Part shown: positions 23,595 to 32,274 of the stretch, one piece after another
How the letters are laid out: every line of letters starts with the position of its first letter
Position numbering within the stretch: position 1 is the first letter of the stretch
Assembly (NCBI RefSeq): GCF_022759505.1
Contig: NZ_CP094289.1
Coordinates: 62,001 to 126,000 of the forward strand
Direction of reading: 5' to 3'
DNA length: 64,000 bases
Source of the DNA: Georgenia sp. TF02-10
Lineage (GTDB): Bacteria > Actinomycetota > Actinomycetes > Actinomycetales > Actinomycetaceae
Translations under genes and position numbers: made by a program
Notes under the pieces: model-generated
Seen by the model: the letters and a program-made list of their open reading frames with translations, nothing else
Told to the model about the DNA's origin: nothing
Databases searched by the model: none

Positions 23595-25880
23595 TCAGTC
23601 GGCCGGCACCCGGGACTGCCACGGCCACCAGGACCGGCGGCCGACGTCGTGCACGAGGCCCGGCACCAGCAGGCTGCGGACGACGAGGGTGTCGATGAGG
23701 ACGCCGGCCGCGACGATGAACGCGAGCTGGGCCAGGAAGAGCAGCGGGATGACCGCGAGCGCGCTGAAGGTCGCCGCGAGCACCAGGCCCGCCGAGGTGA
23801 TGACCCCGCCGGTCACCGCCAGGCCGCGCCGGACGCCGTCGTGCGTGCCGTGGACGAGCGACTCCTCGCGGACCCGCGTCATGAGGAAGATCGAGTAGTC
23901 GATGCCCAGGGCGACGAGGAAGACGAACCCGTACAGCGGCACGGTGGGGTCGGCGCCGGGGAAGCCCGCGACGTGGTTGAACACGACCGCGGACAGCCCC
24001 ATCGTGGCGGCGAAGGACAGCACGTTGGCCAGCAGGAGGATCAGCGGCGCGACGACCGCGCGCAGCAGGAGCACGAGCAGCACGAAGATGACGGCGAGGA
24101 CGACCGGGATGATCGTGCGCAGGTCCCGCGCCGCGGTCTCCTGCGTGTCCAGCCGCTCGGCGGCGGCCCCGCCGACCAGGGCGTCCGGGTCGACGTCGTG
24201 CACGGCGGCGCGCACGTCCCGCACCGCCTGGACCGCCTCCTGCGTCTCGGCGCCGGCGTCCGTGGTGACCTCGACGAGCACCCGCCCGTCGACGACGACC
24301 GGCTCGGTCTGCCCGCCGTCGGGCCCGCCGCCCGGCTGCCCGCCGTCGGCCTGCTCGCCGGGCTGCCCGCCGCCCGGCGGACCGCCGATCCCCGCACCGG
24401 CCCCGCCGGCACCCTCGACGACGACCTCGGCGCCCGCGACGCCGTCGAGAGCCCGGACGGCCACCAGGACCTCCTCGGCCCGGTCCTCGGCGACGACGAC
24501 CGTGACCGGCTGGACCTGCCCGGCGTCGAAGTGCTCGGCGAGCACCTCCTCCCCCGCCACCGCCTCGACGTCGCTGAGGAAGACCTCCGACTCCCCCGTG
24601 CCTTCCGCCCGCAGGGTCGGCACGAACGCCGCGCCGAGGAGGAGGACGACGGCGGTCACCGCCCAGACCGGCCGGGCGTGGGCGCTGACGAACCGGGCCA
24701 CCCGCGCCCACAGGCCCGCGCGGCGGGGCGCCTCGCCCGGGTCCGCGGCGTGCCGCGGGAGGCGCGGGATCCGCGGCCAGAACACCGCGCGGGACCGGCG
24801 GCCGGCGGCGAGGAGGAGCGCCGGCAGCAGCGTGAGCGCGGCGAGCACCGAGGACACGATGCCGATGGCCGCGACCGGGCCGAGGCTGGCGTTGGAGCCG
24901 AGGTCGGACAGCAGCAGGCACAGCAGGCCGGCGACGACGGTGCCCGCGCTGGCCAGGACCGGCTCGAGCGAGGCCCGCCACGCGGCCCGCATCGCGGCGG
25001 CGGGGCGCTCGTGCCGGCCGAGCTCCTCCCGGTAGCGGGCGACGAGCAGCAGGGAGTAGTCGGTGGTCGCGCCGACGACGAGGATCGACAGGATCCCCTG
25101 GCTCTGGCCGTTGAGGGCGAGGACGCCGCCGCCGGCGAGCGGCTTGACGACCAGCGCCGCCAGGCAGAGGGCGAAGACGGCGGTGAGCAGCACCGTCAGC
25201 GGCAGGACCGGGGACCGGTAGACGACGACGAGGATGACGAGGACGACGGCGAGCGCGACGAGCAGGAGGATCCCGTCGATGCCGGCGAAGGCCTCGACGA
25301 GGTCGGCGACGTACCCGCCCGGGCCCGTCACCCACGCCTCGAGGCCGGCGTCGGCGAGCTCGCCGGCCGCCAGCTCGCGCAGGGCGTCGACCGTGACGTT
25401 GACGAGGCGCTCCTCGTCGGGGCCGACGGCCTCGTTGGCGACCTCGGCGTCGAGGGCGACGGGGACGAGCACCGCCTCGCCGTCCTCGGCGGGCACGGCG
25501 ACGACCGGACCGGCGAGGGCGTCCTCGAGGTCACCCCCGTCCGGCAGCGGCAGGCCCGGCACCTCCTCGGCGAACGCCTGGGCCGCGGCCACCTGCTCCG
25601 CGGTGAGGGCCCCGGCCCTCGAGGTCATCACGACGAGGACCGGCAGGCTCTGCCCGTCCTCGAACTCCCGGGCAGCCTCGGCGGCGAGGGTGGACTCGGC
25701 GCTGGCGGGCAGGAAGGCGGCCTGGTCGTTCTCCTGGACCTGCGACAGCGTGCCCTGGGCCGTGCCGCCGAGGTAGCCGACGACCAGCCACAGGCCGAGG
25801 ACGGCGACCAGGAGGAGCCCGCGCAGGACGCCGCGGCCGCGGTTGGCGCGGGGGGCGGTCGGGCCGGCGGCGTGGGTCAC
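23595..25880 (-). CDS. MMPL family (RND superfamily) transporter
   Basis: 761 residues from GTG 25880. One N-terminal membrane helix is followed by a large periplasmic loop (~40-200), five helices, a second central hydrophilic part with a second loop (~420-560, including a Gly/Gln/Pro-rich stretch), and a final five-helix block, the duplicated MmpL plan. G-A-T-T-D-Y-S-L-L-L-V-A-R and A-L-G-I-D-Y-S-I-F-L-M-T-R-V-R are the paired proton-relay Asp-Tyr motifs. It should export lipids or drugs. It is divergent from a MarR gene with a palindrome between. Confidence 0.9.
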   Translation of the reverse strand: MTHAAGPTAPRANRGRGVLRGLLLVAVLGLWLVVGYLGGTAQGTLSQVQENDQAAFLPASAESTLAAEAAREFEDGQSLPVLVVMTSRAGALTAEQVAAAQAFAEEVPGLPLPDGGDLEDALAGPVVAVPAEDGEAVLVPVALDAEVANEAVGPDEERLVNVTVDALRELAAGELADAGLEAWVTGPGGYVADLVEAFAGIDGILLLVALAVVLVILVVVYRSPVLPLTVLLTAVFALCLAALVVKPLAGGGVLALNGQSQGILSILVVGATTDYSLLLVARYREELGRHERPAAAMRAAWRASLEPVLASAGTVVAGLLCLLLSDLGSNASLGPVAAIGIVSSVLAALTLLPALLLAAGRRSRAVFWPRIPRLPRHAADPGEAPRRAGLWARVARFVSAHARPVWAVTAVVLLLGAAFVPTLRAEGTGESEVFLSDVEAVAGEEVLAEHFDAGQVQPVTVVVAEDRAEEVLVAVRALDGVAGAEVVVEGAGGAGAGIGGPPGGGQPGEQADGGQPGGGPDGGQTEPVVVDGRVLVEVTTDAGAETQEAVQAVRDVRAAVHDVDPDALVGGAAAERLDTQETAARDLRTIIPVVLAVIFVLLVLLLRAVVAPLILLLANVLSFAATMGLSAVVFNHVAGFPGADPTVPLYGFVFLVALGIDYSIFLMTRVREESLVHGTHDGVRRGLAVTGGVITSAGLVLAATFSALAVIPLLFLAQLAFIVAAGVLIDTLVVRSLLVPGLVHDVGRRSWWPWQSRVPAD

Positions 25881-25902
25881 GGGAGGACCGCGGAGTCGAT
25901 GC

Positions 25903-25914
25903 TCAGCATGCTGA
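25903..25914. promoter_or_regulatory. Palindrome between MMPL and MarR genes
   Basis: TCAGCATGCTGA is a perfect 12-bp palindrome 23 bp ahead of the MMPL start, with an AT-rich CAATATTG just beyond it (25916-25923). Placement fits a MarR dimer site over the MMPL promoter; inferred. Confidence 0.55.
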
Positions 25915-26014
25915 CCAATATTGTGGGGCGGAGGGACGCGCTGCAAGCCAGGGTGAGGGTCCACCGCAAGCGCGAGCGCTCAACCGGCCCGCCGGCACCT
26001 GCGACGATGGGCCG

Positions 26015-26527
26015 GTGAGGCAGGACGAGGTGCCGGGCGGCCCGAGCGTCCCGGGCGGTCGGGATCCTCGAAGTCCGGGGGCGTGGCCGGCGCCCGGCGA
26101 CGCGACCGCGACGCCGCCGGAGAGCTGGCCGACCGGCCGGCTGCTCTCCGCCGCCGCCCGGCGGGTCGAGCGACGGTGGGACGCCTACCTCGAGCGGTGG
26201 TCGCTGACCCACGCCTCCCTCCCGGTGCTCGCGGTCCTCGCCGGCGGCCCCCGGTCCCAGCGCGAGCTCGCGGCCGACCTGCGGGTGACCGAGCAGACGA
26301 CGAGCCGGATGCTCGCCGGGCTGGAGCGCACCGGGTACGTCGCGCGGCAGCGGCACGCCGCCGACCGGCGCCGGCACGTCGTCGCCCTCACCGACGCCGG
26401 CCGCGCGGCCCTCGCCGAGCTCGACGACCCCCGGGCCGTCGAGGCGGTGCTCGGCAGCGCGCTCGACGCCGCCGAGGCCGAGCAGCTGCGCGGCCTGCTG
26501 CTGCGGCTCGTCGAGCGCGGAGACTGA
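26015..26527 (+). CDS. MarR family transcriptional regulator
   Basis: 170 residues from GTG 26015. An unstructured ~35-residue start precedes the winged helix: R-S-Q-R-E-L-A-A-D-L-R-V-T-E-Q-T-T-S-R-M-L near residues 75-95, then the wing Y-V-A-R-Q-R-H-A-A-D-R-R-R-H-V-V-A-L-T. The D-x-R-R-R motif is the family's DNA-contacting wing. It is divergent from the MMPL transporter and is the natural candidate to repress it. Confidence 0.88.
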   Translation: MRQDEVPGGPSVPGGRDPRSPGAWPAPGDATATPPESWPTGRLLSAAARRVERRWDAYLERWSLTHASLPVLAVLAGGPRSQRELAADLRVTEQTTSRMLAGLERTGYVARQRHAADRRRHVVALTDAGRAALAELDDPRAVEAVLGSALDAAEAEQLRGLLLRLVERGD

Positions 26528-26636
26528 GCGCGGATCTCTCCCGGCAGCCGGGCGCGGGCGCCTACGCTGACCGCGACCGCCGTCGGGCCCGGCGGGGTCT
26601 GCGAGCCCGCGCACCGGCGGGTCCGAGGAGCCAGCG

Positions 26637-26993
26637 ATGGAGCACCCAGGCGGCGCGAGCGTGGACATGGTCACCGGGGCGGCGAAGGACGTCCTCACCG
26701 TCCGCCGGGTCTTCGGCGAGCCGTACACCAGCGGGGACACGACGGTCATCCCCGTCGCGAAGGTGATGGGCGGCTCCGGCATGGGGTTCGGCGGCGGCGA
26801 GGGGCCCTCGGACCAGGAGTCCGGCGAGGGGGGCGGCGGCGGCTTCGGCGTGCGCGCCAGGCCCGTGGGCGCGTACGTCGTCCGCGGGGGCGAGGTGCAC
26901 TGGCGGCCGTCGGTCGACGTCAACCGGCTGGCCACCGGCGGGCAACTCGTCCTGGCGATCGCCGTCCTCGCCTGGGCGCTGCGCCGTCGCTGA
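26637..26993 (+). CDS. GerW/YtfJ family protein
   Basis: 118 residues with GAGGAG before ATG 26637. Residues ~14-50 read K-D-V-L-T-V-R-R-V-F-G-E-P-Y-T-S-G-D-T-T and V-I-P-V-A-K-V-M-G-G, a Gly/Glu-rich loop follows (~47-70), then G-G-G-G-F-G-V-R-A-R-P-V-G-A-Y-V-V, the signature of the YtfJ/GerW family. A C-terminal hydrophobic helix (~98-113) could anchor it. In Bacillus the family member is a spore germination protein; in non-sporulating actinobacteria the role is unknown. Confidence 0.85.
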   Translation: MEHPGGASVDMVTGAAKDVLTVRRVFGEPYTSGDTTVIPVAKVMGGSGMGFGGGEGPSDQESGEGGGGGFGVRARPVGAYVVRGGEVHWRPSVDVNRLATGGQLVLAIAVLAWALRRR

Positions 26994-27084
26994 GACGCTC
27001 GGCGCGCCGTGCGGGACCGGCCGGGCTCCAGCGGACCGACCAGGCTCCAGCGGGACTGACCCGGCTGCACCTACCCTGGCTCGC

Positions 27085-27318
27085 ATGGAGACAGTTAGCT
27101 CCACCGAGGCGCGGACGCACTTCTCGCGGCTCCTCGACGACGTCGCTCGCGGTCACTCCTTCACGATCACCAGGCACGGCCGCCGGGTGGCCCGCCTGGT
27201 GCCCGCCGATGACCGGGTGGAGGACACCGCCAGCGTCATCGAGGAGTTACGTGCGGCGCGCAGGGGCGTCACCCTGTCGGGATCAGTCCGCGACCTCGTC
27301 GACGCCGGTCGGCGCTGA
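27085..27318 (+). CDS. Orphan Phd/YefM-type antitoxin
   Basis: 77 residues. S-S-T-E-A-R-T-H-F-S-R-L-L-D-D-V near residues 5-20 and I-T-R-H-G-R-R-V-A-R-L-V-P near 28-40 are the DNA-binding Phd/YefM core; the C-terminal part (I-E-E-L-R-A-A-R-R-G-V) is the usual toxin-binding tail. The typical partner, a PIN or Doc/RelE toxin, would follow immediately, but only 52 bp of non-coding DNA separates it from the convergent DUF1697 gene. It may act in trans or be a remnant. Confidence 0.85.
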   Translation: METVSSTEARTHFSRLLDDVARGHSFTITRHGRRVARLVPADDRVEDTASVIEELRAARRGVTLSGSVRDLVDAGRR

Positions 27319-27370
27319 CGCCCCCGCCACCCGAGCCCGCCCCCCGGCCCCGGCGCCGGCCCCGCGAGCC

Positions 27371-27916
27371 TCAGCCCTCGAGTTTCTTGACGATCCGCTG
27401 GACCGTGAGCCAGGTCCGGGTGGTGATGTCCTTGCCGTAGGTCCGGTCCAGCCAGGACATGAAGTCCGGGGTTCTGCCGGGGTCGCTGTTGTCGATGACC
27501 GCGAGGAAGACGCGGGCCGCCGGGTTGTAGCCGACGACCCGCGTCAACGGGTCCGGCTGCTCCGGCAGCCGCACCGGGGCGGTGGCGCCGTCCTTGAGGA
27601 ACGTCGCGGTGAGGTAGGTGCCGCGGCCGTGCGTCAGCCCCGGGAAGGGGTCGCTGTCCAGGAGGGCGCGCAGCTCGGTATGCGCGCGGATGATCGTGCC
27701 GCCGGGGATGCCGAGCTCCTCGGCGAGCGCCCGCTGGACCCGCCGCTCGAGGACGGGCACGTCGGTCGCGGGGCTGCTGAAGACGATGTTGCCGCTCGCC
27801 AGGACCGAGCCCACGTCCTCCAGGCCGAGCCCCTCGAACACCCCGCGCAGCTTGTCGTTGGTCATGTTCGGGTTGCTCGGCGCGATCCCGCGCAGGAGCG
27901 CCGCGTACCGGTGCAT
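27371..27916 (-). CDS. DUF1697 domain-containing protein
   Basis: 181 residues from ATG 27916. The family start Y-A-A-L-L-R-G-I-A-P-S-N-P-N-M, followed by L-R-G-V-F-E-G-L-G-L and V-L-A-S-G-N-I-V-F-S-S, and the C-terminal R-T-W-L-T-V-Q-R-I-V, match DUF1697 proteins. Function unknown; often a stand-alone gene. It is convergent with the orphan antitoxin. Confidence 0.88.
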   Translation of the reverse strand: MHRYAALLRGIAPSNPNMTNDKLRGVFEGLGLEDVGSVLASGNIVFSSPATDVPVLERRVQRALAEELGIPGGTIIRAHTELRALLDSDPFPGLTHGRGTYLTATFLKDGATAPVRLPEQPDPLTRVVGYNPAARVFLAVIDNSDPGRTPDFMSWLDRTYGKDITTRTWLTVQRIVKKLEG

Positions 27917-27977
27917 GGCACGACGGTACCCACGCTCGTGGGCCGGTGAGCGGTCACTTGCCAAAGGTGAGCGGCCG

Positions 27978-28895
27978 TCACTTGCCGGAGCCGCGCATGA
28001 CCCCGGAGATGACCCACCGCTGGGCGAAGATGTACACGATCACGAGCGGCGCCATCGCCATCAGGTAGGACGCGAACGCGAGCGTGTAGTCGGTGCTGAA
28101 CTGCCCCTGGAAGACGTACTGGACCAGCTGGAGCGTATAGCTCTCCGGGTTGCCAAGGATGACCAGCGGCAGCAGGAAGTCGTTCCACGCCCACATGCAC
28201 GTGAGGATCCCGACGGTGGCGTTCATCGGCCCGAGCAGCGGGAAGATGATCCGCCAGAACGTCGTCCACACGCTCGCCCCGTCGGTCAGCGCCGCCTCCT
28301 CCAGCTCGCGCGGGATGGACTTGAGGTAGCGCACGTAGACGAAGATGTTGAACGCCAGCCCGTAGACGACGTACAGCAGGACGAGACCCACCTGGTTGGA
28401 CAGCCCGAGCGTCGAGGTCTGCTTGACCAGCGGCAGCATGATGATCGGGAAGGGCACGAACAGCGCCGCCACGAAGTAGTAGTACAGGGCCTTGAAGAAC
28501 GGCTTGTCCATGTTCCGGGAGATCGCGTAGGCGACCATCGAGTTGGACACCAGCGTCAGCGCGACGGCGAGGACGGTCACGACGGCGGTGTTCAGCGCCG
28601 CCCGCGGGTAGTTCGTCAGCCGGGCCGCCTCGGCGAAGTTGCCCCAGGCGAACGGGTCCGGCAGCCCCAGGCCGGCGCCGGTGAGCTGCTCGGGGGTCTT
28701 CAGTGCGGTGACGACGACGTAGTACAGGGGGAAGAACACGCTCACCGTCAGCAGGACCATGATCACCGTGAGCGGCCAGCTGGTCCCGCCCCGCCGGTCC
28801 TTGCGGTAGCGCCGCTCCGGCGCCGTGCCCGCCGCACGCTCCGCGGCCGCCGTCGCCGCGTTCCCCTCGAGGGACAGTCCCTGCTGGTCGGACAT
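27978..28895 (-). CDS. Carbohydrate ABC transporter permease (MalG type)
   Basis: 305 residues from ATG 28895, overlapping the previous gene's stop by 1 nt. Six membrane segments; the EAA loop reads E-E-A-A-L-T-D-G-A-S-V-W-T-T-F-W-R-I-I-F-P-L-L-G near residues 200-225, where the ATPase docks. A ~35-residue hydrophilic start precedes helix 1. With the next two genes it forms an importer lacking its own ATPase, as usual in actinobacteria where a shared MsiK-type ATPase serves many systems. Confidence 0.9.
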   Translation of the reverse strand: MSDQQGLSLEGNAATAAAERAAGTAPERRYRKDRRGGTSWPLTVIMVLLTVSVFFPLYYVVVTALKTPEQLTGAGLGLPDPFAWGNFAEAARLTNYPRAALNTAVVTVLAVALTLVSNSMVAYAISRNMDKPFFKALYYYFVAALFVPFPIIMLPLVKQTSTLGLSNQVGLVLLYVVYGLAFNIFVYVRYLKSIPRELEEAALTDGASVWTTFWRIIFPLLGPMNATVGILTCMWAWNDFLLPLVILGNPESYTLQLVQYVFQGQFSTDYTLAFASYLMAMAPLVIVYIFAQRWVISGVMRGSGK

Positions 28896-29836
28896 CAGGC
28901 CGCCACCTCCCGGCGCTGCAGGAACCGCAGCTGGAACATCGACAGGACCACGATCACGACGAGGTACACGACGGCGTTGGCCGTCTGGTACGCGAACTCC
29001 CCGCCCTGGAAGCCGCCGCGGTAGATGAGCAGCGAGATCGACGTCGTCGCGTTGCCCGGGCCGCCGTTCGTCAGGGCGACGATGTGGTCGAAGACCATAA
29101 GGAAGTTCTTCAGCGCGAGCACCATGTTGATGGTGAAGAACGGGGAGATGAGCGGGAACGTCATCGTCCAGAACCGGCGCCACGGGCCGGCGCCGTCGAT
29201 CGAGGCCGCCTCGTAGACCTCGGTGGGGATCGTCTGCAGGCCGGCGAGGTAGAGGATGATGTTGAAGGCCGCCGCCTGCCACACCGCGACGACGACGATG
29301 CCGACCCAGGCCAGGCTCTCGTTGCCGAGGATGTTGGACGAGATTGCCTCGATCCCGAAGTTCTGCCCGAGCACCGGCAGGACGCTGGCGAAGAGGTAGC
29401 TGAACACGTACCCGACGACCAGCATCGGCAGGACGTTGGGCAGGAAGAACACCCCGCGCAGCGTGTTCCGGAGCTTGATGTTGGCGTTGAGCCCGACGGC
29501 GATCGCCAGCGCTATCGCGTTGGTGAGGATCGTGGCGACGACGGCGAACTGGAACGTGAAGAGGTAGGCGTCCAGGACCCGGTCGTCGCGGAAGAGGGCC
29601 AGGTAGTTGTTGATGCCGACGAACTCCCACTCGCCGTACCCGGCATAGTTCGTGAAGCTGTAGAAGACGCCCTGGAGCAGCGGGAGGGTGTGCAGCACGA
29701 AGAACAGGACGACGGCGGGCACCACCATCCAGTAGAACGTCGGGTGCGTGCGGTTGTGGCGGCCACGGACGGCGGACATCCCCGCCCCGGCCTGCCCGGC
29801 CCCGGCCTGCTCGCGGGCCTCGGTCGTGGTGGCCAC
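28895..29836 (-). CDS. Carbohydrate ABC transporter permease (MalF type)
   Basis: 313 residues. Ala/Gly-rich cytoplasmic start, then six membrane segments with the EAA loop Y-E-A-A-S-I-D-G-A-G-P-W-R-R-F-W-T-M-T-F-P near residues 210-230. It ends with the basic tail F-L-Q-R-R-E. It partners the MalG-type permease encoded with a 1-nt overlap and the binding lipoprotein upstream. Confidence 0.9.
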   Translation of the reverse strand: MATTTEAREQAGAGQAGAGMSAVRGRHNRTHPTFYWMVVPAVVLFFVLHTLPLLQGVFYSFTNYAGYGEWEFVGINNYLALFRDDRVLDAYLFTFQFAVVATILTNAIALAIAVGLNANIKLRNTLRGVFFLPNVLPMLVVGYVFSYLFASVLPVLGQNFGIEAISSNILGNESLAWVGIVVVAVWQAAAFNIILYLAGLQTIPTEVYEAASIDGAGPWRRFWTMTFPLISPFFTINMVLALKNFLMVFDHIVALTNGGPGNATTSISLLIYRGGFQGGEFAYQTANAVVYLVVIVVLSMFQLRFLQRREVAA

Positions 29837-29885
29837 CGTGTCCCTCCTCCTCCTCGTCCGGCCCGCTACCCGGTGCGCGCGGTCA

Positions 29886-30025
29886 CGGCTCGGTCCCGAG
29901 ACTGCTGCCCGGGGTCACGGCTGCTTGCTCGGCCGATCCCGCCCGGCCGTCGTGCCCGCTGCCCGCTGCGCGCGGTCGCGGCTCGGTCCCGAAGCCGCTG
30001 CGCGGGACTCACGGCTCGGTCCCGA
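29886..30025. repeat. Degenerate copies of the binding-protein gene's 3' end
   Basis: The block CGGCTCGGTCCCGA occurs at 29886, 29979 and 30012. The last lies in the final codons of the binding-protein gene; the other two are in the 172-bp gap downstream. The 29979 and 30012 copies are 33 bp (11 codons) apart and share flanking sequence. Confidence 0.7.
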
Positions 30026-31256
30026 AGCTGCTGCGCGCGGCGACCTTGTCCCACTCCTCGTCCAGCTCCCGCAGCCACCGGTCGCTGTTCCCGGAGAGCA
30101 GGAAGGCCTGGGTGAGCGGCTGCAGGTTGACCGCGGGCGGGATGGAGTGCTCGACGTAGGAGGTGACCCGTTCCTGCTCGAAGAACGGGAACACCTCCGC
30201 CACCGTCGGGTCGGACGGCTCGAGCCCCTCCAGGGTGGGCACTGCGGACTGCTCGTCCACGTAGCGCTGGATGTTCTCCGGCTCCATCAGGAAGCGGATG
30301 AACTCCAGGGACTCCTCCTCGTGGCGCGGGTTTGCGCCCATGGTGAGGATGACGTCGACGCCGGAGACGAGCTTGGTCTCGGCTGGGTCGTCCGTGGCCG
30401 GCAGGGCGAAGGAGCCGAGGTCGAGGTCCGGGTTGAGCGCGCGCACCGCCGGGATGACGTAGCTGCCGTGCATGAGGATCGCCGACTCCCCGTTGGCGAA
30501 GAGCCGGTTGCCGTCGTCGTACCCGAGGCCGGCGGCGTCGTCATTGCCGTTCTCGGTCAGGGTGAGCAGGGCGTCGGCGACGGGCGGGTACGCCTCCTGG
30601 AACGAGGCCTCGTCCTCGGCGAGCCGGTCGAAGAAGTCCTCCGGCACGAGGTTGGCCGCGAGCTGGTTGAAGTAGGGCATGGTCGTCCACGCGTCGACGA
30701 GCGTGAGCGCGTACGGCTGCACCCCGGCCGCCGCCAGCTCCTCGACGACGGTGCGGAACTCGCTCCACGTCTGCGGCGGCTCCAGCCCGTGCTCGGCGAA
30801 GATCTCCTTGTTGTAGACGAAGGCGTTGGCGTTGGAGGCAAGCGGGATGCCGTTGGTCTGCTCCTCGTACCGGCCCAGGTCCTGGAGGATCTCCAGGATC
30901 GCCGGCCTGACCTCGGTCAGGGATTCCTCGCCCGAGAAGTCGTAGAGGACGCCGGCCGAGGCGATCTCGCCGTACGTCGCGTTGCCGTTGAGCGTCATGA
31001 CGTCCGGCAGGTCCTCCCGGACCAGGCGGGTGCGGATGGCGGTCTCGGCGTCGGGGACCTGGTTCTGCCGCACCCGGATGTCGGGGTGGGTGGCGTTGAA
31101 CTGCTCGACGAGCCCGTTGAACGTCGCGAACGCCTCGGGCTTGAACTGGAAGAACTCGAGCTCGACGACGTCGTCCTCGGCGCCGCCGGCGGCCGAGCAC
31201 GCCGCGGCCAGGAGCATCGTCGCCGCCACCGCGGCGGCTGCCGCCGACCGTCGCAT
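30009..31256 (-). CDS. Extracellular sugar-binding lipoprotein of an ABC importer
   Basis: 415 residues. A signal peptide with lipobox A-A-A-C (Cys20) anchors it outside the membrane. The mature part is a cluster-B solute-binding protein: V-E-L-E-F-F-Q-F-K-P-E near residue 30, L-P-D-V-M-T-L-N-G, Y-N-K-E-I-F-A-E-H-G-L near 130, G-E-S-A-I-L-M-H-G-S-Y near 260. It delivers a carbohydrate to the two permeases encoded next. No regulator or hydrolase gene is adjacent, so the sugar cannot be named. Confidence 0.9.
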   Translation of the reverse strand: MRRSAAAAAVAATMLLAAACSAAGGAEDDVVELEFFQFKPEAFATFNGLVEQFNATHPDIRVRQNQVPDAETAIRTRLVREDLPDVMTLNGNATYGEIASAGVLYDFSGEESLTEVRPAILEILQDLGRYEEQTNGIPLASNANAFVYNKEIFAEHGLEPPQTWSEFRTVVEELAAAGVQPYALTLVDAWTTMPYFNQLAANLVPEDFFDRLAEDEASFQEAYPPVADALLTLTENGNDDAAGLGYDDGNRLFANGESAILMHGSYVIPAVRALNPDLDLGSFALPATDDPAETKLVSGVDVILTMGANPRHEEESLEFIRFLMEPENIQRYVDEQSAVPTLEGLEPSDPTVAEVFPFFEQERVTSYVEHSIPPAVNLQPLTQAFLLSGNSDRWLRELDEEWDKVAARSSFGTEP

Positions 31257-31416
31257 CGCGCACCCCTTCGTGGTGGACGGACCAGCACCACCCCGTGGCG
31301 TCCGCGCTGCTCCACGGGTGCTGCCCCTGCCCGTTCCGCTCGGTCGTCAGGCTAGGGGCGACGGCGGGCGGGTGCACCCGGCGTGCTGGATCCGTTACGC
31401 GACCGTGACCTGCCCG

Positions 31417-31992
31417 TCACCCGCCGGCTGCACCGCCCGCCGGCACCGACCGGCGCCGCCGCGCCAGCCCCCGGCGCCCCCAGGGCTTGAGGACGGCGAG
31501 GGTCATGGCCGTCAGGACCGCCGTCGTCGAGACCACCGGCGGGAAGAGCAGGTTGGTCAGCTCGAGGCGCGGCCGCGTGCCCGTGGCGAGGGCGTCCCCG
31601 GCGGCGCCGCCGAGCGCGCCGAGCTCGGGGGCGAGGAGGACGAAGACGAGGGCGACCAGGACCACGTTGAGCGCGAGCTTGACCGCCACCCACCAGTAGC
31701 GGACGAGGCCGTACTTCGTCCCGAGCCCCAGGACGACGCCGGTGGCCAGGGTGAGGAGGCCGGCCGCGGCGAGGGTGGCCGGAGCGTACGTCCCGAGCGC
31801 GACGAGCGCGGCCAGCGAGTCGACGCCAGCGCCGGTGAAGACGGTGAGGACGAGGACGGCCATGACGACGTCGGCGCCGAGCCAGGTCCCGGCTGCGGCG
31901 ATCTGCGCGAGCAGCACCAGCTTGTGCACCGTCGGCCGCAGCCGCAGCCGCGGGCGGCTGGTGCGGGGCGACGTCCGGTCGGTGGCGGTCAT
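31417..31992 (-). CDS. Membrane protein, DUF2269-like
   Basis: 191 residues. After a basic start, five hydrophobic segments are visible (about residues 22-48, 60-85, 95-120 and 150-170 clearest). The H-K-L-V-L-L-A-Q-I-A-A-A-G-T-W-L-G-A-D-V segment near 23-42 has the His and Gly-Ala pattern of DUF2269-like integral membrane proteins. Function unknown. It stands alone, and the 28-bp repeats lie behind its start. Confidence 0.72.
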   Translation of the reverse strand: MTATDRTSPRTSRPRLRLRPTVHKLVLLAQIAAAGTWLGADVVMAVLVLTVFTGAGVDSLAALVALGTYAPATLAAAGLLTLATGVVLGLGTKYGLVRYWWVAVKLALNVVLVALVFVLLAPELGALGGAAGDALATGTRPRLELTNLLFPPVVSTTAVLTAMTLAVLKPWGRRGLARRRRSVPAGGAAGG

Positions 31993-32092
31993 CCGCCCAT
32001 GCTGGCCGCCCGGGCCGCTCGCGCGCCTCTGCCGGGAGTCGGACCCTGCCCTACGCCGGTCGGGGTAGGCGGGGGCCGTCCGGACGACTGCC

Positions 32093-32202
32093 GGTGCTCG
32101 GCGCCGTCGGGACGACAGCGGGTGCTCGGCGCCGTCGGGACGACGGCGGGTGCTCGGCGCCGTCCCGACGACGGCGGGTGCCGGCCCGTCCGACGACGGC
32201 CG
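32093..32202. repeat. 28-bp tandem repeats, three good copies and one degenerate
   Basis: Units at 32093-32120, 32121-32148 and 32149-32176 differ at 1-3 positions each; a degenerate fourth runs to about 32202. Each holds the core GGTGCTCGGCGCCGTC. The unit is not a multiple of three and no reading frame uses it. Confidence 0.8.
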
Positions 32203-32274
32203 GTGGCCTCACGCCAGGGCGGCTGCCTGCCGCTCGAAGTGGCCTCACGCCAGGGCGGCTGCCTGCCGCTCGAA
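32203..32274. repeat. Perfect 36-bp tandem duplication of the SRPBCC gene's 3' end
   Basis: 32203-32238 and 32239-32274 are identical. The right copy contains the gene's last nine codons and TGA; the left copy repeats them in frame, so a second stop follows the first 36 bp later. Confidence 0.9.
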
